From positions 1-45,715 of the forward strand of contig CAZCPY010000005.1 of assembly GCA_964499865.1 (NCBI GenBank): a DNA stretch of 45,715 nt. Direction: 5' to 3'. The position numbers and the translations under genes were made by a program. Each line of letters begins with the position of its first letter. The first letter of the stretch is position 1. Of the stretch, positions 32,627 to 42,417 are shown one piece after another. This DNA is from JANOGU01 sp964499865 (GTDB lineage Bacteria > Pseudomonadota > Alphaproteobacteria > Rhodobacterales > Rhodobacteraceae). The notes beneath the pieces were generated by a model. The model was given only the letters and a program-made list of their open reading frames with translations. It ran no database searches and was not told where the DNA came from.

Positions 32627-34729
32627 TCAGGCACGCTCGAAAACCAGGACGGAATGGGCGGGCGCCTCCAGCGGGCCCTTCACCACCGAAGGGCGCGCGT
32701 CCAGATGCACGGTATCCAGGATCAGCCGCCAGGCGGGCGCGGTGTCGGGCAGCGCCAGCGGCACCGAGGGGCCCTGGTTGAACACCAGATAGACCGCCTC
32801 CTCCGCCGTGCCACCGCCTTCGGCGGCATTGCGCAGCTCGACGCACAGGCAGCGGAAGGCGGGGTTCTGCCAGTCCTCGGGCCGCGGCAGATGGCCGTCG
32901 GCGCGGCGCCAGATGACGTCGGGCAGCTTGTCGATGCTGCGCGTCTTGGCATGCAGGAACCGCCGCTGGCGCAGGACGGGGTGCTGCCGCCGGATCGCCG
33001 CCAGTCGCCCCACGAACGCGGCCAGCGACGCATCGGGGTTCGACCAGTCGACCCAGCCCGTCGGGTTGTCCTGCGCATAGGCGTTGTTGTTGCCGCCCTG
33101 GCTGTTGCCGATCTCGTCACCCCCCAAGAGCATCGGCGTCCCCTGGCTCAGGAACAGCGTCGCCAGCATGTTGCGCCTGCGCAGCGCGCGGGCGCCCAGG
33201 ATGCGGGGGTCGTCGGTCGGCCCCTCGACGCCCATGCTGTCGCTGTAGTTCTCGGAATGGCCGTCGCGGTTGTCCTCGCCGTTGGCGAGGTTGCGCTTGA
33301 CGGAATAGGAGGTCACGTCGGCCAGCGTGAAGCCGTCGTGCGAGGTCAGCATGTTGATCGTCGCGGTGGCCGACCGGCCCGAATGGTCGAAGCGTTCCGC
33401 CGATCCGAGCAGCCGCTTGGCAAGATCCGGCGTCATCCCCGCATCGCCGCGCCAGAACCGCCGCACGCCGTCGCGATAGGTATCGTTCCATTCGTGGAAC
33501 GGATGCGGAAAGGCGCCGAGCTGGTAGCCGCCCGGCCCGATGTCCCAGGGCTCGGCGATCAGCTTGACCTGCGCCAGCACCGGGTCCTGCCGCACCGCGT
33601 CGAAGAAGCCGCCGTTGGGGTCGAAGCCCTGCGCCTCGCGCCCCAGCGTGGTGGCGAGGTCGAAGCGGAAGCCGTCGACGTGGCACTGCTCCACCCAGTA
33701 GCGCAAGGAGTCCATCACCATCCGCAGCACCATCGGATGCGTCAGGTTCAGCGTGTTGCCCACGCCCGCGTCGTTCGCGTATTGCCGCCCGCCGTCGGTC
33801 AGCCGGTAGTAGCTGGCGTTGTCGAGGCCCCGGAAGCTCAGCGTCGGGCCCCACTGGTCGCCCTCGCCGCTGTGGTTGTAGACCACGTCCAGGATCACCT
33901 CGATCCCGGCGGAATGGAACCGGCGCACCATGGTCTGGAATTCCCACAGTGCGCCCTTGGTCATGTAGCGCGGCTCCGGCGCGAAGAAGGCCAGCGTCTG
34001 GTAGCCCCAGTAGTTGCGCAGGCCCTGCGCCACCAGGAACCGGTCGTCGACGAAGGCCTGCACCGGCATCAGCTCGATCGCCGTCACGCCAAGGCGCAGC
34101 AGGTGCTCGATCACCGCATCCGAGGCAAGGCCCAGGTAGCTCCCGCGCAGCGGCTTCTCCACCCCCGGGGCCTGCATGGTCAGACCGCGCACATGCGCCT
34201 CGTAGATCACCGTTTCCGATCGCGGGCGGCGCGGCGCGCGGTCGAGGCCCCAGCTGAAGGTCGGGTCCACCACCACCGCCTTGGGCACCGCGAAGGCGCT
34301 GTCGCGGGTGTCGAAGCTCAGGTCCCCGCGCGGCGAGCCGATCTTGTAGCCCATCAGCGCATCCGACCACTTGAGCCGCCCCTCGAGCCCCCGCGCGTAG
34401 GGGTCGAGCAGCAGCTTGTTGGGGTTGAAGCGGTGCCCGCGCTCGGGCACGTAAGGCCCGTGCGCGCGGAACCCGTAGACGGTGCCCGGCGTCAGCCCGC
34501 CCACATGCATGTGCCAGATGTCGCCGTCGCGCTCGCGGAACGGCAGGCGCGCCATCTCCTTGCGGCCGTCCGAGGAAAACAGGCACAGCTCGATCATCTC
34601 GGCATGGGCCGAGAAGACGGCGAAGTTCACCCCCTCGCCGTCGAACGAGGCCCCCATCGGCCAGGGCCGCCCCGTGCCGGCGGCATGGCCCGCAAGCCGG
34701 GCCGGAGGCGCGCCGGTCGCCGGCGTCAT
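32627..34729 (-). CDS. glgX: Glycogen debranching enzyme GlgX
   Basis: A 700-residue GH13 glycogen-debranching (isoamylase-type) enzyme, which hydrolyses alpha-1,6 branches of phosphorylase-trimmed glycogen. An N-terminal CBM48 domain is followed by the barrel. Catalytic residues are nucleophile D357 in GFRFDLATT, acid E393 in LIAEPWDIG and D465 in LTSHDGFTL. GNSQGGNNNAYAQDN and WVDWSN are typical of GlgX. The ATG (34727-34729) overlaps the glgA stop by four bases, and the stop lies within the ribosome site of pgm, so the three genes are translationally linked. Confidence 0.95.
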   Translation of the reverse strand: MTPATGAPPARLAGHAAGTGRPWPMGASFDGEGVNFAVFSAHAEMIELCLFSSDGRKEMARLPFRERDGDIWHMHVGGLTPGTVYGFRAHGPYVPERGHRFNPNKLLLDPYARGLEGRLKWSDALMGYKIGSPRGDLSFDTRDSAFAVPKAVVVDPTFSWGLDRAPRRPRSETVIYEAHVRGLTMQAPGVEKPLRGSYLGLASDAVIEHLLRLGVTAIELMPVQAFVDDRFLVAQGLRNYWGYQTLAFFAPEPRYMTKGALWEFQTMVRRFHSAGIEVILDVVYNHSGEGDQWGPTLSFRGLDNASYYRLTDGGRQYANDAGVGNTLNLTHPMVLRMVMDSLRYWVEQCHVDGFRFDLATTLGREAQGFDPNGGFFDAVRQDPVLAQVKLIAEPWDIGPGGYQLGAFPHPFHEWNDTYRDGVRRFWRGDAGMTPDLAKRLLGSAERFDHSGRSATATINMLTSHDGFTLADVTSYSVKRNLANGEDNRDGHSENYSDSMGVEGPTDDPRILGARALRRRNMLATLFLSQGTPMLLGGDEIGNSQGGNNNAYAQDNPTGWVDWSNPDASLAAFVGRLAAIRRQHPVLRQRRFLHAKTRSIDKLPDVIWRRADGHLPRPEDWQNPAFRCLCVELRNAAEGGGTAEEAVYLVFNQGPSVPLALPDTAPAWRLILDTVHLDARPSVVKGPLEAPAHSVLVFERA

Positions 34730-36153
34730 GCGACAAGCCGCCCGTAAAGCGCGGCATAGGCCGCGGCCGAGGTCTCCCAGCCGACGGGGTGGCGCATCGC
34801 GTTGCGCTGCACGGCCGCCCAGAGGTCGGGCTTGCCATGCAACTCCAGAAGCCTGCGCATCGCCTGCGCCAGGGCGATCCCGTCGGTGGGGTGAAAGCTG
34901 ATCCCCGTCGCCACGCCGGCGGCCAGCGTGGCGGGCGTGGCCCCGATCACCGTATCGGCCAGCCCGCCCACCGCGGCCACCACCGGCAGCGTGCCGAAGC
35001 GCAGGCCGTACATCTGCGTCAGCCCGCAGGGCTCGAAGCGCGAGGGCACCAGCACCGCGTCGCCGCCCGCGAACATGCGGCGGCTCAGGTCCTCGTCATA
35101 GCCGATCCGCACGCCCACGCGGCCGGGATGGCGCACCGCCAGGCCACGCATCGCGGCTTCCAGCCCCGGATCGCCCGACCCCAGCACCAGAAGGCCCCCG
35201 CCGCCCTCGACGAAGGCGGGCATGACGCCGGGCACCAGGTCGATCCCCTTCTGGTCGGTCAGGCGGCTGACAAGGATCGCCAGCGGCCCGGGCACGTCCA
35301 GCCCGAATTCGTCGCAAAGCGCGGCCCGCGCCGCGGCCTTGCCGGACATGTCCCCGACCGAGAACGGTGTCCCCGCCGCCGCGGGCGACCAGACGCCGGT
35401 GTCGACGCCGTTCAGGATGCCCGACACCACCCCCGCCCGCGCCGCGATCACGCCTTGCAGGCCCATGCCGAATTCGGCGCGCGACAGTTCGTCCGCATAG
35501 GTCGGCGACACCGTGGTGATCGCATCCGCCGTCACCAGCCCCGCCTTCAGCGACGACAGGCCGCCGTAGTATTCCAGGCTGCCGGGGTGGAACTCCTGCG
35601 CCGGCAGCCGCAGCGTCCCCAGCAGCGAGGCCGGCGCCCAGCCCTGGAAGGCGATGTTGTGGATGGTGATGACCGAGGCCACGTCCCGCGGCCCCCCGAA
35701 GGCCAGGTAGGCGGGCGCGAGGCCAGCCTGCCAGTCATGCCCATGCAGCACCCCCGGCCGCCAGCCATCCGACAGCCCCGCCCGCGCGATCCGCGCCCCC
35801 GCCCAGGACAGCGCGGCAAAGCGCTGCGCGTTGTCGGCCCAGTCGCCGTTGGGGCCGGAATAGGGCCCGCCCTCGCGGTCGAACAGGTGCGGCGCGTCCA
35901 AGAGCAGCAGGCGCAGCCCCCCGACCTCGCCCGCCATCACCCGGCCGGGTCCGCCGAACAGGTCGTCCTCGGCCCAGACCTCGGGCCAGCCGGCGATGCG
36001 GGCGCGCAACGGTCGGTAGGCGGGCATCAGCACGCGCATGTCCCAGCCGAGCGGCGCCAGCGCCCCCGGCAGGGCGCCCACCACATCCGCCAGCCCCCCG
36101 GTCTTCAGCAGCGGCACGCATTCCGAGGCCACCGACAGCACCCGCCCGCCCAT
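34726..36153 (-). CDS. glgA: Glycogen synthase (ADP-glucose type)
   Basis: A 475-residue GT5 ADP-glucose:glycogen glucosyltransferase. The ADP-glucose-binding KTGGLADV (from K17) and the C-terminal SRFEPCGLTQMYGLRFGTLP with catalytic E374 are intact. HGHDWQAGLAPAYL and TIHNIAFQGW are also as in the family. The ATG at 36153 follows GGAGG by five bases and gives MGGRVLSVASECVPLLK; a slightly earlier ATG (36165) is less likely. It is 76 bp after glgC, the largest gap in the operon; that gap holds a strong hairpin. Confidence 0.95.
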   Translation of the reverse strand: MGGRVLSVASECVPLLKTGGLADVVGALPGALAPLGWDMRVLMPAYRPLRARIAGWPEVWAEDDLFGGPGRVMAGEVGGLRLLLLDAPHLFDREGGPYSGPNGDWADNAQRFAALSWAGARIARAGLSDGWRPGVLHGHDWQAGLAPAYLAFGGPRDVASVITIHNIAFQGWAPASLLGTLRLPAQEFHPGSLEYYGGLSSLKAGLVTADAITTVSPTYADELSRAEFGMGLQGVIAARAGVVSGILNGVDTGVWSPAAAGTPFSVGDMSGKAAARAALCDEFGLDVPGPLAILVSRLTDQKGIDLVPGVMPAFVEGGGGLLVLGSGDPGLEAAMRGLAVRHPGRVGVRIGYDEDLSRRMFAGGDAVLVPSRFEPCGLTQMYGLRFGTLPVVAAVGGLADTVIGATPATLAAGVATGISFHPTDGIALAQAMRRLLELHGKPDLWAAVQRNAMRHPVGWETSAAAYAALYGRLVA

Positions 36154-36191
36154 GACCGCCTCCATCTTCCGTTCACAAATATCCCGGGGGT

Positions 36192-36210
36192 CCGGGGGCA
36201 GCGCCCCCGG
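36192..36210 (-). terminator. GC-rich hairpin in the glgC-glgA gap
   Basis: A perfect 8-bp stem, CCGGGGGC/GCCCCCGG, with a 3-nt loop, flanked by further GGG and CCC that can lengthen it. There is no U tract in the direction of transcription, so it more likely protects or attenuates the mRNA between glgC and glgA than ends it. Confidence 0.4.
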
Positions 36211-36229
36211 GGTTTCCGCCCGCGCGCCC

Positions 36230-37501
36230 TCAGCCCAGCCGGACCGCCCGCGCATCCAGCATGTCCTGCGTCACCAGCACGATCCCGCCTTCGGACCGGC
36301 GGAACCATTTGCCGTCCTCCTCCGGGTCCTCGCCGATGACCAGCCCCTCGGGGATCACCACGCCGCGGTCGAGCACCACGTTCTTCAGCCGGGCGTGGCG
36401 GTTCACGATCACCTGCGGCAGCGCCACCACATGTTCCAGCGCCGAGAAGGAATGCGTCCGGCAGCCGGTGAACAGCAGGCTGTTGCGCACCTCGGACCCC
36501 GAGACGATGCAGTCCCCCGACACCAGCGACGACACCGCCGAACCGCGGCGGCCGTCCTCGTCATGGATGAACTTGGCGGGCGGCACGATCTCGGCATAGG
36601 TCCAGATCGGCCAGGAATTGTCGTAGAGGTCGAGCTTGGGCACGAAATCGGTCAGGTCGATGTTGGCCTGCCAGAACGCGTCGATGGTGCCGACGTCGCG
36701 CCAGTAGGGCTCTTCCTCGGTGGTCGAGCGCACGCAGCTGTCGGCGAACTTGTGCGCCACGGCCTTGCCGCCCTTCACGATCGACGGGATCAGGTCGAAG
36801 CCGAAGTCGTGGGTGGAATTGCCGTCCACCATATCGCGCTTCAGAAGGTCGCGCAGGAAGGCCCAGTCGAACACATAGATGCCCATCGAGGCCAGCGCAT
36901 GGTCGGGGTCGCCGGGGATCGCCGGCGGGTCCTTGGGCTTTTCCAGGAAGGCGGTGATCCGCATCGTGGTGTCGCAATGCATCACCCCGAAGGCCGATGC
37001 CTCCTTCCGGGGCACGGTCAGGCAGCCGATGGTCACGTCGGCGCCCGAGGTGACGTGCTGCTGGATCATCAGCTCGTAGTCCATCTTGTAGATGTGGTCG
37101 CCGGCGAGGATCACCGCATACTTGATGTTGTAGCTGTCGATGATGTCGATGTTCTGCGCCACGGCGTCCGCCGTGCCGCGGTACCAGTTCACCTCGTCCA
37201 TCCGCTGGCTGGCAGGCAGGATGTCGAGGTATTCGTTGCGTTCCGCCCGGAAGAAGTTCCAGCCGCGCTGGCAGTGCCGGATCAGGGAATGCGCCTTGTA
37301 CTGCGTGGCGATGGCCATCTTGCGGATGCCCGAATTCAGCGCGTTGGACAGCGCGAAGTCGATGATCCGCGTCTTGCCGCCGAAATAGACCGCGGGCTTG
37401 GCGCGGCGGTCGGTCAGCTCCTTCAGGCGCGACCCGCGCCCGCCGGCCAGCACGAAGGCCATGGCCTGCGACGACAGCCGCGCATTCGGTTTCGGTTGCA
37501 T
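36230..37501 (-). CDS. glgC: Glucose-1-phosphate adenylyltransferase
   Basis: A 423-residue ADP-glucose pyrophosphorylase, the regulated first step of glycogen synthesis. The nucleotide-binding signature is AFVLAGGRGSRLKELTDRRAKPAVYFGG, followed by IIDFALSNALNSGIRK; ILAGDHIYKMDYE carries the metal-binding Asp; EKPKDPP and the glucose-1-phosphate site follow; the C-terminal left-handed beta-helix domain is complete. The ATG at 37501 with GGGGGGAAG before it matches the family N terminus; an ATG at 37525 with GAGG six bases upstream would add eight residues and is also plausible. Its stop is 76 bp before glgA, and its start is about 30 bp after glgB. Confidence 0.96.
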   Translation of the reverse strand: MQPKPNARLSSQAMAFVLAGGRGSRLKELTDRRAKPAVYFGGKTRIIDFALSNALNSGIRKMAIATQYKAHSLIRHCQRGWNFFRAERNEYLDILPASQRMDEVNWYRGTADAVAQNIDIIDSYNIKYAVILAGDHIYKMDYELMIQQHVTSGADVTIGCLTVPRKEASAFGVMHCDTTMRITAFLEKPKDPPAIPGDPDHALASMGIYVFDWAFLRDLLKRDMVDGNSTHDFGFDLIPSIVKGGKAVAHKFADSCVRSTTEEEPYWRDVGTIDAFWQANIDLTDFVPKLDLYDNSWPIWTYAEIVPPAKFIHDEDGRRGSAVSSLVSGDCIVSGSEVRNSLLFTGCRTHSFSALEHVVALPQVIVNRHARLKNVVLDRGVVIPEGLVIGEDPEEDGKWFRRSEGGIVLVTQDMLDARAVRLG

Positions 37502-37533
37502 GTCTTCCCCCCTGAGATCTGTCATCTGCCGCC

Positions 37534-39705
37534 TCACCCCTGTTGCAGGTATATGGCCGACAAAGGCGGCAGCGTGACAAGCGCCGATTGCGCCTGCCCG
37601 TGCCAGGGCGTCTTCTCCGTGGTCACACCTCCCAGGTTCCCGCGGTTGCCCCCGCCGTAGATCGCGGCGTCGGTGTTCAGGATTTCGGACCATTTGCCGG
37701 GCCCCGGCAGGCCCAGCCGGTAGCGCCGTTCCACCGGCGTCATGTTGACCACCGCCACGACAGGCCGGTCGCCCTCGCGCCCCCTGCGCACCCAGGCGTA
37801 GACCGAGGCCTCGGCGTCGTTGCTCTCGATCCAGGCAAAGCCCTCGGGCCGGGCGTCGTTGACGTGCAGCGCGGGCGTCGTGCGGTAGACGCGGTTGAGG
37901 TCGGCGACCAGCGCCTGCACGCCCCTGTGTTCGGGCACCTCGAGCTGGTGCCAGTCGAGGCTCCGGTTGTGGTTCCACTCGCGGCCCTGCGCGAATTCCT
38001 GGCCCATGAACAGCAGCTTCTTGCCCGGATGCGCCCACATGAAGCCGTAGTAGGCGCGCAGGTTGGCGAACTTCTCCCAAGCCCCGCCCGGCATCTTGGA
38101 CAGCATGCTGCCCTTGCCGTGCACCACCTCGTCATGGCTGATCGGCAGGATGTAGTTCTCCGACCAGGCATAGACGAGGCCGAAGGTCATCTGGTGGTGG
38201 TGGTACTTCCGGAACACGGGTTCCTTCTGCATGTAGGACAGGGTGTCGTTCATCCAGCCCATGTTCCACTTGAAGCCGAAGCCCAGGCCGCCCCAGTTCG
38301 CGGGCCGCGACACGCCGGGGAAGGCGGTCGATTCCTCGGCCACCGTCATCACGCCCGGGCTTTCGCCATAGGCGGTGATGTTCATCTGGCGCAGGACGTC
38401 GATCGCCTCGTAGTTCTCGCGGCCCCCGTCGCGGTTGGGCAGCCACTCGCCATCCTTGCGGCTGTAGTCGCGGTAGAGCATCGAGGCCACGGCATCCACG
38501 CGCAGCGCGTCGATGTGGTATTCCTCCAGCCAGTACAGCGCGTTGGACACGAGGTAGTTGCGCACCTCGGAGCGGCCGTAGTTGTAGATCAGGGTGTTCC
38601 AGTCCTGGTGGAAGCCCTCGCGCGGGTCCTGGTGTTCGTAAAGCGCGGTGCCGTCGAAACGGCCCAGGCCATGCGCGTCGGTCGGAAAGTGGCCCGGTAC
38701 CCAGTCGAGGATCACCCCCAGCCCCTTGCGGTGCGCGGCATCGACGAAGGCGCGGAATTCGGTCGGCGTGCCGTGCCGGATCGTGGGCGCGAACAGGCCC
38801 ACGGGCTGGTAGCCCCAGCTTCCGTCGAACGGATATTCGGAAACCGGCAGCAGTTCGACATGGGTAAAGCCCATCTCGACGGCATAATCGACCAGTTGTT
38901 CGGAAAGCTCCCGGTAGGACAGCATCCGGTCCCCCGGCGCCCGGCGCCACGAGCCCAGATGCACCTCGTAGACCGAAATCGGCGCGTCGATGTTCTGCCG
39001 CGTGGCGCGCGTGGCCATCCAGTCGGCATCGCTGAAGGCCCCGCCGATTTTCCTGACGACAGAGGCATTTGCGGGCGGATGTTCAGACCCGAAGCCGACC
39101 GGATCGGCCTTCAGCGGTTGCAGGTGCCCGCCGGGGCCGCGGATTTCGTACTTGTAGGTCTCGCCCTCGCCCAGGCCGGGGATGAAGGTTTCCCACACCC
39201 CCGTCGGCCCGCGGCGGCGCATCGGGTGGCGGCGCCCGTCCCAGACGTTGAAGTTGCCGACCACCGACACCCGTTCGGCATTCGGCGCCCAGACGGCGAA
39301 ATGCACGCCGTCCACGCCCTCGTGCGTGACCGGATGCGCGCCCAGCACCGTCCACAGCCGCTTGTGCGTGCCCTCGCCGAGCAGATATTCGTCCATCTCG
39401 CCCAGCACCGGGCCGAAGGCGAAGGGGTCGTCCCATTCCCAGGTGCTGCCGAAGCCCTGCGCGCGCAGCCGGTAGTCCGCCTTGCGCGGCAGCGCCGCCA
39501 CCCAGACGCCGCCATGGGCGTGGGTCAGCTCGACCTCCCTGCCCGCCTTGCCGGTCAGCGCCCAGACCCGTTCCGCCCCCGGCACGAAGACGCGCAGCGC
39601 GAAACCGGACGCCACCCGGTGCAGCCCCAGAACGCCGAAGGGATCGCCGTGCCGTCCCTCGGCGATGGCCGCCGCCGCGCCTTCGTCGATCAGGTCTTGC
39701 GTCAT
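37534..39705 (-). CDS. glgB: 1,4-alpha-glucan branching enzyme
   Basis: A 723-residue GH13 branching enzyme that makes alpha-1,6 branches in glycogen. Two N-terminal CBM48-type beta-sandwich domains (about 1-110 and 115-215) precede the barrel. Catalytic residues are D404 in DALRVDAVASM, E457/E458 in TVAEESTAF and D525 in PISHDEVVHGKGS. Its length is close to that of E. coli GlgB with the full N1 domain. GGGAGG lies five bases before the ATG. It is 36 bp after glgP in the same direction. Confidence 0.97.
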   Translation of the reverse strand: MTQDLIDEGAAAAIAEGRHGDPFGVLGLHRVASGFALRVFVPGAERVWALTGKAGREVELTHAHGGVWVAALPRKADYRLRAQGFGSTWEWDDPFAFGPVLGEMDEYLLGEGTHKRLWTVLGAHPVTHEGVDGVHFAVWAPNAERVSVVGNFNVWDGRRHPMRRRGPTGVWETFIPGLGEGETYKYEIRGPGGHLQPLKADPVGFGSEHPPANASVVRKIGGAFSDADWMATRATRQNIDAPISVYEVHLGSWRRAPGDRMLSYRELSEQLVDYAVEMGFTHVELLPVSEYPFDGSWGYQPVGLFAPTIRHGTPTEFRAFVDAAHRKGLGVILDWVPGHFPTDAHGLGRFDGTALYEHQDPREGFHQDWNTLIYNYGRSEVRNYLVSNALYWLEEYHIDALRVDAVASMLYRDYSRKDGEWLPNRDGGRENYEAIDVLRQMNITAYGESPGVMTVAEESTAFPGVSRPANWGGLGFGFKWNMGWMNDTLSYMQKEPVFRKYHHHQMTFGLVYAWSENYILPISHDEVVHGKGSMLSKMPGGAWEKFANLRAYYGFMWAHPGKKLLFMGQEFAQGREWNHNRSLDWHQLEVPEHRGVQALVADLNRVYRTTPALHVNDARPEGFAWIESNDAEASVYAWVRRGREGDRPVVAVVNMTPVERRYRLGLPGPGKWSEILNTDAAIYGGGNRGNLGGVTTEKTPWHGQAQSALVTLPPLSAIYLQQG

Positions 39706-39741
39706 GGCATCCTCCCAAATGCGCGACGACGGGCGGGCCCC

Positions 39742-42174
39742 TCACAGGGCCGAGGCGACCCCCCAGATGTCGGCCATGTAGCTGCGGATCGTGCGGTCGG
39801 AGGAAAAGAACCCCGACCGCGCCGTGTTCATTGCCGCCATCTTCGCCCAAAGCGCAGTGTCGGCATAGGTCGCGTCCACCCGCGCCTGCGCCGCGACATA
39901 GGCGTCGAAGTCGGCCGCGACGAGGAAGTAGTCCTCGTGCCAGACGCGGTGGACAAGGCCGTGGTAGCGATCCGGCTGGCCGGGCGAGAACTGCCCTTCG
40001 GCGATCATCTGCAGCACGTCCTGAAGGACCTGGCTGGCCTCGATCGCGTGGCGGCTGTGGTCGGGGTCCTGGCGGCGCCTGTCGACCTCCTCGGCGGTCA
40101 GGCCGAACAGGAAGAAGTTGTCGGCGCCCACCTCGGACAGGATTTCCACGTTGGCGCCGTCCAGCGTGCCGATGGTCGGCGCGCCGTTCATCATGAACTT
40201 CATGTTCCCGGTACCGGACGCCTCCTTGCCCGCCGTCGAGATCTGCTCCGACAGATCGGCCGCGGGGATCACGCGCTCGGCGAGGCTGACGTTGTAGTTG
40301 GGCGGATAGACCACCTTCAGCAGGTCGCCCGCCACCGGGTCCGCGTTAATGACGGCGGCCACATCGTTGACAAGATGGATGATTTCCTTGGCCACCGCAT
40401 AGCCCGGCGCGGCCTTGCCGCCGAACACCTTGACCCGCGGCACCCAGGGGCCCGCGGGGTTCTGGCGGATCGCGTGCCAGCGCGCGACGGTTTCCAGCAC
40501 GTTCAGCAACTGGCGCTTGTATTCGTGGATGCGCTTGATCTGCACGTCGAACAGCGCGTCGGGCGACACCTTTACCCCCAGCGCCTGCCCGAACCAGTTC
40601 GCGACCTGCACCTTGTTCGCCCGCTTGGCCGCCATGAAGGCCTGCCGGAAGCCCTCGTCCCCCGCGTGCGGCTCCAGCCCGCGCAGGCGGTCGAGGTCGT
40701 CCTCCCAGCCCGCGCCGATGGTGTCGGTGATCAGCCGCGCCAGCGGCGGGTTGGCCATCCTAAGCCAGCGCCGCGGCGTGACGCCGTTGGTCTGGTTGAT
40801 GATCCGCCCGGGGTGCAGCCTGTCCAGTTCGGGAAACAGGTTCTTCTTCACCAGGTCGGAATGCAGCGCCGAGACGCCGTTGACCTTGTGGCTCATGATG
40901 AACGCCAGTTCCCCCATCCGCACCTCGTGGTGCTTGACGATGCCCACGTAGTGCGGCCGCGCCGGGTAGCTGCGGCGGTGCCAGCCGTCGATGCGTTCCA
41001 CGATCTGCATGTGCCGCGGCAGCACGTTGCCGAAGGTGAAGGTGGCCCAGCGTTCCAGAGCCTCGGGAAGGAGCGTGTGGTTGGTGTAGCCGAGGCAGGC
41101 GCGGGCGATCTCCAGCGCCTCGAAGAACTCCAGCCCGTGCACGTCGGACAGCAGCCGCACCAGTTCGGGCCCGGCGATCGCCGGATGGGTGTCGTTCATC
41201 TGGATCGCCGCGTGCGCAGGCAGCGCGCGCAGGTCCAGGCCCGCGGCCAGATGGCGGCGCAGGATGTCCTGCAATGCGGCCGAGGTCAGGAAGAATTCCT
41301 GCTTCAGCCGCAGCTCCTTGCCCTGATAGGTCGTGTCGTCGGGATACAGCACGCAGGACAGCGTGCGCGCCAGCGCCGCGGGTTCCGCCGCGGCCGCAAA
41401 ATCGCCGCGGTTGAAGCGGGCAAGGTCGAACATCGTCGTGGGCTTGGCGGCCCACAGCCGCAGCGTGTTGGCCCATCTGCCCTGCCAGCCGATCACCGGC
41501 GTGTCGTGCGCCGAGGCCAGCACCGTCTCCCCCGGTTCCCAGACCTCGCGTCCGTCCACCGTGCGGACCGACCCCTTGAAGGGGATCGTGTAGGCCGCCT
41601 CGGGCCGGGCGAATTCCCAGGGGTGCGCCTGCGACAGCCAGTCCTCGGGCGTTTCCACCTGCTGGCCGCCTTCGAACCGCTGGCGGAACAGCCCGTGTTC
41701 ATAGCGGATGCCGTAGCCGTAGGCCGGGCAGCCCAGCGTGGCCATCGATTCCATGAAGCAGGCGGCCAGCCGCCCGAGACCGCCGTTGCCGAGGCCCGCG
41801 TCGGGTTCGTCCTCGATCACCGCGCGGAAGTCCTGGCCCAGGTCCGCCATCACCTGCGCCGCCGCCTCGTGCAGGCCGAGGTTGATCGTGGCGTCCTCCA
41901 GCAGGCGCCCGATCAGGAATTCCATCGACAGGTAGTAGACGCGCTTGCGGCCCTCGGCCCAGGTGCGGCGGGTCGAGGTGAACCAGGGCTCGACGATGCG
42001 GTCGCGGATCGACAGCGACAGCGCCATGCGCCAGTCATAGCGGGAGGCGTGGTCGGCATCCTTGCCCAGGCCGAAGGTCAGGTGCCGCAGCACGTCGGCC
42101 TTCAGCTGCGCCGGGCCGGAAAACGCGGGGGCGGGCGCCGTGGTGGGTCGGGTCGATTCGGCTCGTATGGTCAC
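39742..42174 (-). CDS. glgP: Glycogen/alpha-glucan phosphorylase
   Basis: An 810-residue GT35 phosphorylase releasing glucose-1-phosphate from glycogen. The PLP lysine is K659 in KEASGTGNMKFMMNG, followed by APTIGTLDGANVEI; RVYYLSMEFLIGR, EPDAGLGNGGLGRLAACF and IQMNDTHPAI are family hallmarks. The start is taken as GTG (42172-42174) with AGGGG upstream, giving VTIRAEST before the first conserved part; in-frame ATGs further up (42267, 42330) add residues unlike the family and would remove the leader. It heads the operon glgP-B-C-A-X-pgm, with the catabolic gene first. Upstream lie a possible promoter and two LacI-type operators. Confidence 0.94.
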   Translation of the reverse strand: MTIRAESTRPTTAPAPAFSGPAQLKADVLRHLTFGLGKDADHASRYDWRMALSLSIRDRIVEPWFTSTRRTWAEGRKRVYYLSMEFLIGRLLEDATINLGLHEAAAQVMADLGQDFRAVIEDEPDAGLGNGGLGRLAACFMESMATLGCPAYGYGIRYEHGLFRQRFEGGQQVETPEDWLSQAHPWEFARPEAAYTIPFKGSVRTVDGREVWEPGETVLASAHDTPVIGWQGRWANTLRLWAAKPTTMFDLARFNRGDFAAAAEPAALARTLSCVLYPDDTTYQGKELRLKQEFFLTSAALQDILRRHLAAGLDLRALPAHAAIQMNDTHPAIAGPELVRLLSDVHGLEFFEALEIARACLGYTNHTLLPEALERWATFTFGNVLPRHMQIVERIDGWHRRSYPARPHYVGIVKHHEVRMGELAFIMSHKVNGVSALHSDLVKKNLFPELDRLHPGRIINQTNGVTPRRWLRMANPPLARLITDTIGAGWEDDLDRLRGLEPHAGDEGFRQAFMAAKRANKVQVANWFGQALGVKVSPDALFDVQIKRIHEYKRQLLNVLETVARWHAIRQNPAGPWVPRVKVFGGKAAPGYAVAKEIIHLVNDVAAVINADPVAGDLLKVVYPPNYNVSLAERVIPAADLSEQISTAGKEASGTGNMKFMMNGAPTIGTLDGANVEILSEVGADNFFLFGLTAEEVDRRRQDPDHSRHAIEASQVLQDVLQMIAEGQFSPGQPDRYHGLVHRVWHEDYFLVAADFDAYVAAQARVDATYADTALWAKMAAMNTARSGFFSSDRTIRSYMADIWGVASAL

Positions 42175-42264
42175 GCCTGCCCCTGTCGATGGGCCGCGCC
42201 GACGCCTGCCGGTCGCGGAAGTTTCGTCGGACGTTCCGTCACATTCGCGCAACGGAACCGCGGC

Positions 42265-42293
42265 CATGTTGCGGGGCCTGTTCCCGCGGTCAA
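42265..42293 (-). promoter_or_regulatory. Possible promoter of the glycogen operon
   Basis: On the minus strand TTGACC (42293-42288) and AACATG (42270-42265) are 17 bp apart; transcription would begin near 42258 and give a leader of about 84 nt to glgP. It is a plausible sigma-70 promoter by sequence only. Both operator-like sites lie upstream of it (about -76 and -152). Confidence 0.4.
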
Positions 42294-42328
42294 GGCGAAA
42301 CGGCGGCTCTGTCCGGCCGTCCGCGCCC

Positions 42329-42338
42329 AAACCGCTTT
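42329..42338. promoter_or_regulatory. LacI-family operator core upstream of glgP
   Basis: AAACCGCTTT, identical to the cores of the two operators at the agl locus, about 155 bp before the glgP start. The flanks (CCC/CGG) partly extend the symmetry. Confidence 0.6.
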
Positions 42339-42403
42339 CGGAGTTAGCGCAATCATCCGGTCGCGGTCACTGATTCCACAGCCCTTTCATGGCCGGAAGC
42401 GAT

Positions 42404-42417
42404 TCAAAGCGCTTTGA
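42404..42417. promoter_or_regulatory. Perfect LacI-type palindrome upstream of glgP
   Basis: TCAAAGC-GCTTTGA, a perfect 14-bp palindrome of the classical LacI/GalR class. It is 77 bp from the AAACCGCTTT core at 42329, a little over seven helical turns. Together with that core it occupies the 451-bp gene-free region 42175-42625. The rest of that region shows the promoter candidate and a CTGCGGC/GCCGCAG hairpin at 42418-42437. Confidence 0.65.

Noticed and set aside
37543..42417. A plus-strand open frame of more than 1,600 codons opposite the glycogen genes
   Set aside because: It is antisense to glgB, glgC and glgP, which have complete catalytic motifs. Long antisense frames are common in high-GC DNA, and its protein is Arg/His/Gly-rich with no recognisable domain.
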